Numbered from the stretch's first letter, positions 1-6,280 are shown. The stretch: DNA of 7,725 nucleotides from Desulfobacteraceae bacterium (GCA_024636355.1 JAGXHH010000194.1:1-7725); one strand, 5' to 3'. Numbers and translations are program-made. The notes: a model not told the origin generated them from the sequence alone.

Positions 1-894
1 GAATGGTTTGGCGAAGAAGAGATTCCGACCTACCTGAAGACCCATCCGGCGACCGCTGACCGGATCATCAGCCTGAGCGAGAATCTGTCCGGCAAAAATC
101 AGCCGGAGATTAAAAACACCTATGCGTTCGAGCGTACCCGGGCACGGATCATTGCCCTTTATGGCAGACAGGCAAACGTTCTGGACCATTTTGCCCGCAT
201 GGCCAAAATCCAGCCCGACAACCCGGCGATACTCTACGGCTACGGGCTTGCCCTGGCCGAAAACGGGCGGCCCGAAGCCGCTGTCGCCAAATTGAGGGCG
301 GCCACGATCCTTCGACCCGATGACCCGTATATCACCATTGCACTCGGGCAGGCACAGTTTCTTTCCGGCGATTACGCAAGTGCCGGTAAAACGCTTAAAG
401 AAATCGATCAAATAAGGAAATACGGCCCCGACGGACTCTTTTACCTGGGGCGGGTGCAGATGGCCACAAACGATTTTGTCGCCGCGACCATCACCTTTGA
501 AAAACTTCTGGCCGAAACCCCGGATCATGAGCAGACGCTTTATTTTCTGGGACAAAGCTACGGGGAGCTCGGAAAACTGGGCGAGGCCCATTTTCATCTC
601 GGACGGTATTACCGCAAATTGAAAGACTTGAAAAACGCCCGATTCCATTTCGCTCAATCACTGAAACACACGAATGATCCGGAAAAGCAGGCCCGGATCG
701 AGGAACAGCTCAAGGGCCTCGAGAAAATGAAAACAGGAATTTCCAGGGAGGACAAGAAAAGAACATTGTCCCCGCTCGGAATTACTGCTGGTCGAAATGG
801 GAAAATTTCATGGAAAACGTCCCCCGGCCCTGTGACGAGGAACGAAGGGCGGTTGTATAACCAAACATTTTCGACAGGGGCACCGATGCACTGA
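1..894 (+). CDS. M48-family metallopeptidase with C-terminal TPR repeats (BepA-like), 5'-partial
   Basis: Only the last 297 residues are in the window; the frame is open from base 1, so the Met codon at 199 is internal. The first 25 residues contain YLKTHPATADRI, which matches the conserved 'HP..eDRI' segment near the end of M48 peptidase domains. The HExxH zinc site must lie upstream and cannot be checked. From about residue 68 the protein is built of helical TPR-like repeats (for example IQPDNPAILYGYGLALAENG, then ILRPDDPYITIALGQAQF and AETPDHEQTLYFLGQSYGELG), followed by a charged helix ending near KGLEKMK. In the BepA/YfgC family this architecture belongs to periplasmic proteases that handle outer-membrane protein assembly; periplasmic location here is inferred. 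The last 37 residues or so are antisense to the end of the EF-G gene and look non-homologous, as if the original stop was lost. Family call is good; exact substrate is unknown. Confidence 0.82.
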   Translation, partial: EWFGEEEIPTYLKTHPATADRIISLSENLSGKNQPEIKNTYAFERTRARIIALYGRQANVLDHFARMAKIQPDNPAILYGYGLALAENGRPEAAVAKLRAATILRPDDPYITIALGQAQFLSGDYASAGKTLKEIDQIRKYGPDGLFYLGRVQMATNDFVAATITFEKLLAETPDHEQTLYFLGQSYGELGKLGEAHFHLGRYYRKLKDLKNARFHFAQSLKHTNDPEKQARIEEQLKGLEKMKTGISREDKKRTLSPLGITAGRNGKISWKTSPGPVTRNEGRLYNQTFSTGAPMH

Positions 895-2815
895 TTATCT
901 GGTTGTCCGCCTTGGCGGCGATCGATTCGATCTTGCCGCCCCGGGAGCTCAAATCTCCGATAACCTCACCCATGAAGCTGTCGGGGACGAAGATCTCCAC
1001 ATCCATAATCGGTTCCAGGAGAAACGGCTCGGCCTTTTTCATCGCTTCCCGGCAGGCCATGTTCGTGGCCACCGAGTAAGCCAACTCGGTCCCCACCCCT
1101 TCCCTGTAGAGACCACCGGTCACGACAGCCTCCACATCGACCACCGGGTAGCCCATTTTCTCCCCGTATTCCATCGCTTCTTTAAACCCTTTTTCGACAG
1201 CCGATATGAACTGGGGAGGAATCACGTCCGCGGCAACTTCGGAACGGAAACGGATGCCGCTTCCCCGGGCAATGGGGATCAATGACAGGACCACCTCGGC
1301 GAAATGCTTGTGCCCGGCCACCTCCCGGTCGAACGTTCCGGTTGCGGAAGCGGATTTCGCGAGCGTCTCCCGGTAGACCACCTGGGGTTTTCCCACATTG
1401 ACATTGGTGTTGAATTCCCGGCGCATCCGGCTGGTGACGATCTCCAGGTGCAGTTCCCCCATCCCCGACAGGATCGTCTGACCGGTATCCTTATCCTGTT
1501 TTACCTGCAGGGTGGGATCTTCGGCCATCAGCTTTTCGAGCACCTGCTCGAGTCTTTCCTGGTCGTCGTGGGTCTTGGGCTCGATGGAGATCGACAGGAC
1601 CGGCTTGGTGAACACCATCTGCTCGAGGAGCACCGGATTGTTTTTATCGCACAGCGTCTCGCCTGTAGACGATTCCTTAAGGCCGATCACACCGACGATG
1701 CTGCCCGGACCCGCCGAATCGATGCGCTCGCGTTTGTTGGCGTGCATTTTCATGATGCGCGAGATCTTTTCGGTTTTCCGGCGCGCCGGGTTGTAGATGT
1801 CGCCCCCCTCTTTCAATACCCCGCTGTAGACCCGTACATAGGAAAGTTTGCGCCCCTCCGCCATCGATACCTTGAAGATAAGGGAGACGACATCGCCTTT
1901 CTCATCGGCGGTATACGAAACGAGTTCCTCTGTGTCCGGTTTTCTCCCCTGGATCGGGGGCGCTTCCAAGGGGCTGGGCAGAAACCGGATCACCGCATCG
2001 AGGAGCGGCTGGACGCCCTTGTTCTTCAGGGCCGAACCGCACAGCACCGGAACCAGTTTAAGGCCGATGGTGACTTTCCGGATCGCCGTGGCCAGCTGGT
2101 CATTGGAGATCGGCGCTTCTTCCAGGTAGAGGTCCATGAGCTCATCGTCAACTTCGGCAACGGTTTCAATAAGCTTGTCCCGGTACTCGGCGACCATATC
2201 TTCGAGATCGGACGGGATTTCACCTGTCTTGAACGGCTCGGTCGGGGCATCGGATTCCCAGACGATCTGCTGCATGCTGAGCAGGTCGATGACGCCCCGG
2301 AAATGATCCTCGCTGCCGATCGGCAGCTGCAGGATCAGCGGCTTCGCGTTTAAGCGCTGCTTCATCATCTCGATGACCCGGAAGTAATCGGCGCCGACCC
2401 GGTCCATCTTGTTTATAAATGCGATTTTCGGCACGAGGTACTTGTCCGCCTGGTGCCAGACGGTTTCCGACTGCGGCTCCACTCCCCCCACGGCACAAAA
2501 AACGCCGACCGCCCCGTCGAGCACGCGGAGCGAGCGCTCCACCTCGATGGTAAAATCGACGTGGCCGGGGGTATCGATAATCTGGATATCCTTGTTCTGC
2601 CACTGACAGGTGGTCACCGCTGACGTAATGGTAATGCCGCGCTCCTGCTCATCGGGCATCCAGTCCATGACCGCTTCCCCATCATGGACCTCGCCGATCT
2701 TATGCGATCGTCCCGTATAGAACAGGATGCGTTCGGTCACCGTGGTCTTGCCGGCATCAATATGTGCAATAATACCGATATTTCTTATATTTGCGTATTT
2801 TGAATTTGGTTTCAT
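782..2815 (-). CDS. Elongation factor G paralogue (FusA2-type translational GTPase)
   Basis: A full-length 677-residue EF-G-like GTPase (canonical EF-G is about 690-705). All G motifs are intact: G1 AHIDAGKT (17-24), G2 RGITI (59-63), G3 DTPGH (81-85), G4 NKMD (135-138) and G5 GSA (260-262). Domains II (about 300-390), III (about 400-475), IV (about 476-600) and V (about 600-677, ending with the typical MFGYTTALRSSSQGRG block) follow in order. Domain IV is atypical: the usual GGRGQYGHV loop is AGHKHFAEV (500-508), and the GSYHDVD loop carrying the translocation histidine reads GLYREGV, with Arg571 at the His position. This suggests a specialised paralogue and not the housekeeping translocase encoded in the str operon; the absence of rpsL, rpsG or tuf beside it agrees. 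The ATG overlaps the stop of the upstream GerMN gene (ATGA), implying translational coupling. Its precise role (recycling, stress or growth-condition specific) is not evident. Confidence 0.93.
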   Translation of the reverse strand: MKPNSKYANIRNIGIIAHIDAGKTTVTERILFYTGRSHKIGEVHDGEAVMDWMPDEQERGITITSAVTTCQWQNKDIQIIDTPGHVDFTIEVERSLRVLDGAVGVFCAVGGVEPQSETVWHQADKYLVPKIAFINKMDRVGADYFRVIEMMKQRLNAKPLILQLPIGSEDHFRGVIDLLSMQQIVWESDAPTEPFKTGEIPSDLEDMVAEYRDKLIETVAEVDDELMDLYLEEAPISNDQLATAIRKVTIGLKLVPVLCGSALKNKGVQPLLDAVIRFLPSPLEAPPIQGRKPDTEELVSYTADEKGDVVSLIFKVSMAEGRKLSYVRVYSGVLKEGGDIYNPARRKTEKISRIMKMHANKRERIDSAGPGSIVGVIGLKESSTGETLCDKNNPVLLEQMVFTKPVLSISIEPKTHDDQERLEQVLEKLMAEDPTLQVKQDKDTGQTILSGMGELHLEIVTSRMRREFNTNVNVGKPQVVYRETLAKSASATGTFDREVAGHKHFAEVVLSLIPIARGSGIRFRSEVAADVIPPQFISAVEKGFKEAMEYGEKMGYPVVDVEAVVTGGLYREGVGTELAYSVATNMACREAMKKAEPFLLEPIMDVEIFVPDSFMGEVIGDLSSRGGKIESIAAKADNQIISASVPLSKMFGYTTALRSSSQGRGTFSMKFSHFDQQ

Positions 2816-3357
2816 CTCACCAACAGCATCTGTGCAGTTAAGGGATAAGCGATTGCAATATGACCGACAAGTGTTTCGGCCTCATTGCCCTCGACCAGGA
2901 TTTTTACCCGGTCGATTTCTTCCATATTTAAAACCAGCGTATTTACGATCGAATAAACCGTCAATAGCTCCGATCGTACACCGCCGGGATGCGCTTCGGC
3001 AATTTCCCTCGAAAAATCGACATAGGCGGTTCGACCGCTGATGAAAACGGTACGAAGCTTTGTGTTTTCCCCAAGGGTGGGAATCAGTGATCCGGCCGGC
3101 CCTTCAATGAGCGCTTCGATAATTTGCCGGCAAAAGAGCAGGCCATCACCCGAATTGCCCATCGCAATCGGTTCCCCCGTCAGAAACCGTCCCGCCGGTT
3201 CACCGAAATAGAGATAGACCGGACGGTCGGATGCCGCCTCTTCATTGCTGCTTCCGGCGTTTCCGGCCAATATGCCGAAAGCGGCAACACCTCCGACGAC
3301 CAGTAACAGGTGCAGGTAGTTCAATGGGTGTTTTTTCGGTTTAAAACAGGCCCTCAT
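2812..3357 (-). CDS. GerMN-domain protein, membrane-anchored
   Basis: A 181-residue protein when started at the ATG at 3357. A longer in-frame start at 3420 exists but lacks a ribosome-binding site and adds 21 residues with no conserved look. After a basic N-terminus (RACFKPKKH) there is one hydrophobic segment at about residues 12-32 (LNYLHLLLVVGGVAAFGILAG), so the protein is probably anchored in the inner membrane with its domain outside. The rest matches the GerMN (sporulation/germination GerM) fold: VYLYFGEPAG, then ALIEGP, RTVFISGRTAYVDFS, LTVYSIVNTLV and GHIAIAYPL. GerMN domains occur widely in non-sporulating bacteria and their biochemical role is mostly unknown; envelope or peptidoglycan association is suggested by family members only. 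It is the first gene of a two-gene operon, and its TGA overlaps the ATG of the EF-G paralogue. Confidence 0.82.
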   Translation of the reverse strand: MRACFKPKKHPLNYLHLLLVVGGVAAFGILAGNAGSSNEEAASDRPVYLYFGEPAGRFLTGEPIAMGNSGDGLLFCRQIIEALIEGPAGSLIPTLGENTKLRTVFISGRTAYVDFSREIAEAHPGGVRSELLTVYSIVNTLVLNMEEIDRVKILVEGNEAETLVGHIAIAYPLTAQMLLVR

Positions 3358-3412
3358 CTTTACCGTGCCCCCAATATAAGAAAGATATCGGCAAGTGCCA
3401 GTAGAAATGTTA

Positions 3413-3426
3413 TAACGCATGCGTTA
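3413..3426. promoter_or_regulatory. 14-bp perfect palindrome, candidate operator
   Basis: TAACGCATGCGTTA is a perfect 14-bp inverted repeat, 56 bp upstream of the preferred GerMN start and just downstream of the sigma-54-like element. Its size and location suit a dimeric regulator site in the leader or transcription start region. No second copy is seen in the window, so an operator role is inference only. Confidence 0.3.
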
Positions 3427-3444
3427 AGGTAGTTGACCCGTTAA

Positions 3445-3460
3445 AGCGATTATCTTGCCA
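3445..3460 (-). promoter_or_regulatory. Possible sigma-54 (-24/-12) promoter for the GerMN/EF-G operon
   Basis: On the minus strand the sequence reads TGGCAAGATAATCGCT. Against the consensus TGGCACGNNNNTTGCW it has two mismatches, and the invariant GG and GC are at the correct spacing. Transcription would begin near 3434, leaving a leader of roughly 75 nt before the ATG at 3357. A sigma-70 alternative (GATAAT as -10) lacks a credible -35. Sigma-54 promoters are common in Deltaproteobacteria, but a single match of this quality can arise by chance, and no enhancer-binding site was identified. Confidence 0.35.
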
Positions 3461-3853
3461 TACGGATGATACTGGCTAAAAACCATGCATCATAAGACAG
3501 ATGTCAGGCACTTGTCAATATTCAACCCCGGCTATTATCGAGAGGTCTTTTTATCCGAATCCCGATTTCAACCCGATTTCAGAGACGGGGCACCCGCTTT
3601 CTGCTTTACCGGCAGGTTCGGAAAAGAAATCCGGCCCAAATATACTTGACTTTATCGAACCATTTGTGGCAGGTAATTCTTTTTAAAATTTATTTTTATG
3701 TAATAAGGTATTTATTTTTTTTGACCCGTAATTATATTAAAGCCAAATTCGTTGTAAAACAGCCGCTTGCCGGCACTTAGAATCATTTAATACGACTGTG
3801 CTTTTTGAGAGCTTCCGGCGTAAAAATCAATCGCCGTCTGATCCGGAGCACAA
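3461..3853. other. Gene-free intergenic region between divergent transcription units
   Basis: No convincing gene is seen here. The left part is of ordinary composition. From about 3673 to 3742 it becomes strongly AT-rich, with TTGACC at 3721 and TATATT at 3733; a TTGACT hexamer lies at 3646. The iron-sulfur gene is presumably transcribed from within this region, but no -35/-10 pair with proper spacing could be fixed. An open frame of 61 codons at 3501-3686 has no ribosome-binding site and no recognisable content. Confidence 0.5.
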
Positions 3854-3860
3854 ACGGAGG
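3854..3860 (+). promoter_or_regulatory. Ribosome-binding site that fixes the selenoprotein start
   Basis: ACGGAGG lies 7 nt before the ATG at 3868. It decides for this start over an in-frame TTG at 3805, which has no Shine-Dalgarno and would add 21 residues of unconserved character. Confidence 0.8.
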
Positions 3861-3867
3861 TTACTGT

Positions 3868-5175
3868 ATGGGAGAACCAGCAATTAAACTTGGCGGAAAA
3901 CGGAAAAGCGTTTTCATGGACAAGGTCAAGGAACTGCTTCCGGAAGGCGGCAATCTTGACTTGTGTCTGACCTGCGGCGCCTGTTCGTCAGGATGCCCCG
4001 CGACCGGTATCGGGGGTATGGATGCGCGCAAATTCCTGCGCATGGCAGCCCTCGGTATGGACGAGGAACTTTTGAAAAGCGATTGGGCCTGGCACTGCAC
4101 CATGTGCATGCGGTGCATCTATGTCTGCCCGATGAAAATCAACATTCCGCAGCTCGTATTCAATGTTCGAGGAAGCCGGCCGCGCGAAGACCGCCCCAAA
4201 GGGATTCTCGGCTCCTGCGATATGGCGCTTCGTAACGACACGTGCAGCGCCATGGGCGCAACGGAAGAGGATTTCCAGTTCGTGGTGGAAGACGTGCTCG
4301 AAGAGTACCGCGAAGCCCAGCCGGAATTCAAGGACATGCAAGCGCCTGTCAACAAGCAGGGCGCCTACTACTTTTTAAACCAGAACTCCCGGGAGCCGGT
4401 GACCGAGCCGGATGAAATGGTGCCGCTCTGGAAGATCCTGCACCTGGTCGGTGCCGACTGGACCTACGGGACCAAGGGATGGGCCGCGGAAAACTACTGC
4501 ATGTTCATGGCCGACAATGAGGCCTGGAAGCACATCGTGGAGGTCAAGGCAAAGGCGGTCGATGATCTCGGCTGCAAGGTCTGGCTCAACACCGAGTGAG
4601 GGCACGAATTGTTCGCAGTCCGGGCCGGACTGCAGAAATTCAACATCTCCCACAACTTCGAAATCCAGAGCATCATTCAACTTTATGCCCAGTGGGTCCG
4701 AGAGGGCAAACTGAAGGTCAACTCCGACTGGAATAAGGACCTTAAGGTGAAATTCACCGTCCAGGATCCCTGCCAGCTGGTCCGCAAAACATTCGGTGAT
4801 CCGGTAGCAGAAGATTTGCGCTACGTGGTCAAGAGCGTGGTCGGCGAAGAAAACTTCATCGATATGGTCCCCAACCGATCCAATAACTACTGCTGCGGCG
4901 GCGGCGGCGGTTTCCTCCAGGCCGGTATGCCGGAAGAACGTCGCAAATACGGCGAAATGAAAGCCAACCAGATCCTGAACACCGGTGCGGCTTACTGCAT
5001 CACCCCGTGCCATAACTGCCATGCCCAGGTCCATGATCTGAGTGAAATCCGGCACCACCCGTGGCAGACCACCCACCTGTGGACCCTGATCGCCCTTTCT
5101 CTGGGTGTTCTCGGAGAAGCGGAACGGGAGTACCTCGGCGAAGACCTGAAAAACGTCGCCATGTACGGGGCGTAA
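3868..5175 (+). CDS. Selenocysteine-containing ferredoxin/CCG-domain (HdrD-like) iron-sulfur oxidoreductase, UGA read through at Sec244
   Basis: Read as one 435-residue protein with the in-frame TGA at 4597-4599 translated as selenocysteine 244. The N-terminus carries two [4Fe-4S] motifs, CX2CX2CX3CP at Cys33/36/39/43 and Cys77/80/83/87. The C-terminal half holds a complete CCG motif: Cys302 (QDPCQLVRK), Cys342-Cys343-Gly (YCCGGGGG) and Cys381/Cys384 (PCHNC). CCG motifs bind the noncubane clusters of HdrB/HdrD-type heterodisulfide reductases. The first CCG copy is degenerate: no PGC segment, only Cys211 where a CC pair is expected, and NTEUGHE where relatives such as DsrK have an ECGH-type Cys. 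Both flanks of the TGA are coherent protein in the same frame, and a SECIS-like hairpin follows. The protein is presumably a soluble cytoplasmic electron-transfer subunit; partner and substrate are unknown. Alternatives are a recent nonsense mutation, or two polypeptides with re-initiation at TTG 4609 (GAGGG precedes it). It ends at a strong terminator and looks monocistronic. Confidence 0.85.
4597..4599 (+). other. In-frame UGA, predicted selenocysteine codon (Sec244)
   Basis: TGA stands between ACC GAG and GGG CAC GAA, giving NTE-U-GHE. In CCG-domain proteins the matching position is Cys (ECGH-type motif), so a single third-base change from TGC or TGT accounts for it. Sec replacing a functional Cys is the usual pattern in bacterial selenoproteins. 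Confidence 0.82.
4612..4637 (+). promoter_or_regulatory. Candidate bacterial SECIS element
   Basis: GCAGTCCG (4615-4622) pairs perfectly with CGGACTGC (4626-4633) around a GGC triloop; opened by one pair, the loop is GGGCC. Below it TTC (4612-4614) can pair with GAA (4635-4637) across one bulged A. The apical loop begins about 22 nt after the UGA and starts with G. This fits the known bacterial SECIS pattern of a short stem-loop inside the coding region just 3' of UGA with a G at the loop start, bound by SelB. The hairpin is coding sequence, so its perfection is not explained by a terminator or repeat role. Confidence 0.78.
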
Positions 5176-5213
5176 GCGTTATAATCACGCGTATTGCCAA
5201 TAGCTAACAGCTC

Positions 5214-5251
5214 AAAAGGGGCGCTTTGCAACAGCAAAGCGCCCCTTTTTT
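5214..5251. terminator. Strong bidirectional Rho-independent terminator
   Basis: A 16-nt arm, AAAAGGGGCGCTTTGC (5214-5229), pairs perfectly with GCAAAGCGCCCCTTTT (5234-5249) across an AACA loop, followed by a T run to 5251. It lies 38 nt after the selenoprotein stop. The A run at the left gives a T run on the other strand, so it can also end transcription coming from the convergent P460 gene. Confidence 0.93.
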
Positions 5252-5320
5252 CCGTTTCCGGCAAATCGCGTTCCCGCCCGAACGATTACTCGATTGTATA
5301 GTGTTAATAATTCGGCTCCG

Positions 5321-5336
5321 TGATGAAATCATCACC
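5321..5336. repeat. Left copy of a 16-bp direct repeat flanking the REP-like doublet
   Basis: TGATGAAATCATCACC here recurs exactly at 5441-5456, 120 bp away, where it encodes part of GDDFI in the P460 gene. Read on the minus strand in the matching frame, this copy gives QGDDFITEPNY followed by a stop. It therefore looks like a displaced relic of the gene's earlier C-terminus or a duplication made when the repeat element arrived. The 14-bp core is itself near-palindromic. Confidence 0.6.
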
Positions 5337-5368
5337 CTGGAGTTTGGACACTGTGCCCCATCCCGGAA

Positions 5369-5432
5369 GGGCGATTCGTGAATCGCCCCTACACCGTGAG
5401 GGTCATTCGTAGGGGCGATTCACGAATCGCCC
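5369..5432. repeat. Inverted pair of REP-like palindromes (GTAGGGGCGATT type)
   Basis: Two 24-bp units (5369-5392 and 5409-5432) are exact reverse complements, separated by a 16-bp spacer. Each unit also contains its own hairpin: GGGCGATTC pairs with GAATCGCCC across two bases. Palindromes beginning GTAGGGGCGA are, from general knowledge, dispersed repeats in many environmental bacterial genomes; the inverted-doublet layout resembles REP/BIME or MITE elements. The left edge of the P460 coding region, with its stop codon, lies inside the element. Confidence 0.85.
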
Positions 5433-5924
5433 CCCCGTGATGATGAAATCATCACCGCCGATCATTCGGTGGCATTCAACACAGCTTTCGACTTTCCCGG
5501 CTTCCCTCAAGGCGCCCCGTGGCCCGTATTCGGCCCAGAACCAGTTTCCGGCAGCCGGGTTGTACCCGGTGACCTTGTACATCGGGGTAACGGCCATCAA
5601 TGTCTTTTTGTCTTCCGCATAGTTTTCCTTGACCAGTATGGCCCCGTCAGGCATATCCGTTTCGTTTCGAATGGCCTTGTAGGCGAGATCGTTGACATAG
5701 AGTTTCAGATACGAGCCATGGGGACTCTGCCCCGGATAAGCCCCTTCATATCCCGGAAAAAATTTCCATCGGGTATACGGCTCCGTCCGGTTGATGTGTT
5801 TCCATAGCGGACCTGCCTCGGGTGCGGGCCGCTCTTCTTTGCCCTTTTCCGCATAGCGCTGGCAGGAAATCAGTGTAAAAATAGCCGCCAACACAAGAAT
5901 GAAAATGATGCGTCCCACTCTCAT
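5403..5924 (-). CDS. Cytochrome P460-family monohaem lipoprotein
   Basis: A 173-residue precursor. Residues 5-21 form a lipoprotein signal peptide ending in the lipobox LISC, so Cys21 is probably lipidated and the protein exported. The mature part shows cytochrome P460-family features: YLKLYVNDLAYKAI, then MPDGAILVKENY, MYKVTGYNP, NWFWAEYGPRG, and a single c-type haem site CVECH (148-152). Family members bind haem in the periplasm; some oxidise hydroxylamine, others have no known activity, and none should be assumed here. GGGAA about 8-12 nt before the ATG is a fair ribosome-binding site. The final residues (about GGRFVNRPYE) and the stop come from the REP-like element, so the natural C-terminus has been replaced just after the haem motif. 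The gene stands alone, convergent with the selenoprotein gene and sharing its terminator. Confidence 0.85.
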   Translation of the reverse strand: MRVGRIIFILVLAAIFTLISCQRYAEKGKEERPAPEAGPLWKHINRTEPYTRWKFFPGYEGAYPGQSPHGSYLKLYVNDLAYKAIRNETDMPDGAILVKENYAEDKKTLMAVTPMYKVTGYNPAAGNWFWAEYGPRGALREAGKVESCVECHRMIGGDDFIITGGRFVNRPYE

Positions 5925-6079
5925 TTTGCCGTTCCCTTCCTATCTCGCGTGATGGGGTTGTCTTCTGTTATCGCCTGGGTAATTGCGCTCCTCTTATGTT
6001 AACAAATAACGGAGGCACCGGGTGATTCCCATAAGGCAAATCCTGTAAATTCCTCCCGATGATCCGGTATCCGGTAAAG

Positions 6080-6096
6080 GCGACCGGCGCGGTCGC
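6080..6096. repeat. Perfect 7-bp hairpin
   Basis: GCGACCG (6080-6086) pairs with CGGTCGC (6090-6096) around a GCG loop. There is no T run on either side, so it is not an obvious terminator. It lies about 155 bp upstream of the P460 start and may be a REP-like remnant or an mRNA structure. Confidence 0.4.
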
Positions 6097-6187
6097 GTTA
6101 TGATCACGGAATAATCAGCTGGTAAAATTAAGAACATGGATTGCAGGCGAAGGGTACGAAGCGGCAGCACCGTTTCAAGAATCGAAA

Positions 6188-6220
6188 GAAGGATGTGCTG
6201 ACGAAGGAAGGATGTGCTGA
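6188..6220. repeat. Two copies of a 14-bp direct repeat
   Basis: GAAGGATGTGCTGA occurs at 6188-6201 and again at 6207-6220, a period of 19 bp. No function is evident. Confidence 0.6.
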
Positions 6221-6250
6221 AGAAAAGGCGGCTATCTTTAAAAAGCCTCC
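6220..6250 (-). terminator. Weak terminator candidate for the AsmA-like gene
   Basis: On the minus strand GGAGGC (6250-6245) can pair with GCCGCC (6232-6227) with one mismatch across a 12-nt loop, followed by TTTTCTT. It lies about 165 nt after the AsmA-like stop. The stem is short and imperfect, so this is a guess. Confidence 0.2.
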
Positions 6251-6280
6251 TCTGTGAACTCTGCGTCCTCTGTGGTTAAT
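6247..6280. repeat. CTCTGTG-type dispersed repeat remnant
   Basis: The sequence contains CTCTGTGAACTCTGCGTCCT and continues CTGTGG. This matches, from memory, an intergenic motif (reverse form: CCACAGAG...GCAGAGTTCACAGAG) that recurs in many bacterial genomes. It shows internal repetition of CTCTGYG. Only one copy is in the window. Confidence 0.5.

Noticed and set aside
1304..2353. A 349-codon open frame on the plus strand
   Set aside because: It lies wholly antisense to conserved EF-G codons, has no recognisable domain, and is a codon-bias shadow.
3501..3686. A 61-codon open frame in the intergenic region
   Set aside because: No ribosome-binding site, no domain or membrane features; probably chance.
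3721..3749. TTGACC with a downstream -10 as a sigma-70 promoter for the selenoprotein gene
   Set aside because: At 17-18 bp spacing the -10 would be CAAATT, which is poor, and TATATT is only 6 bp from the -35; no specific promoter is claimed.
3788..3797. TAATACGACT resembling the first part of a T7 phage promoter
   Set aside because: Only ten bases match and the following bases diverge from the T7 consensus; no phage context.
3805..3867. Upstream TTG start for the iron-sulfur protein
   Set aside because: No ribosome-binding site precedes it, whereas the ATG at 3868 has ACGGAGG at 7 nt.
3868..4599. A pseudogene broken by a nonsense mutation
   Set aside because: There is no other damage: downstream cysteines, frame and terminator are intact, and the TGA sits exactly at a functional Cys position with a matching hairpin.
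4375..5076. A 233-codon open frame on the minus strand
   Set aside because: It is antisense to the selenoprotein gene, including its cluster motifs, and resembles no known family.
4609..5175. A separate gene starting at TTG 4609 with GAGGG upstream
   Set aside because: It is in the same frame as the upstream part, begins in the middle of a conserved ECGH-type motif, and the SECIS-like hairpin lies inside it. Readthrough explains all three; re-initiation remains a minor alternative.
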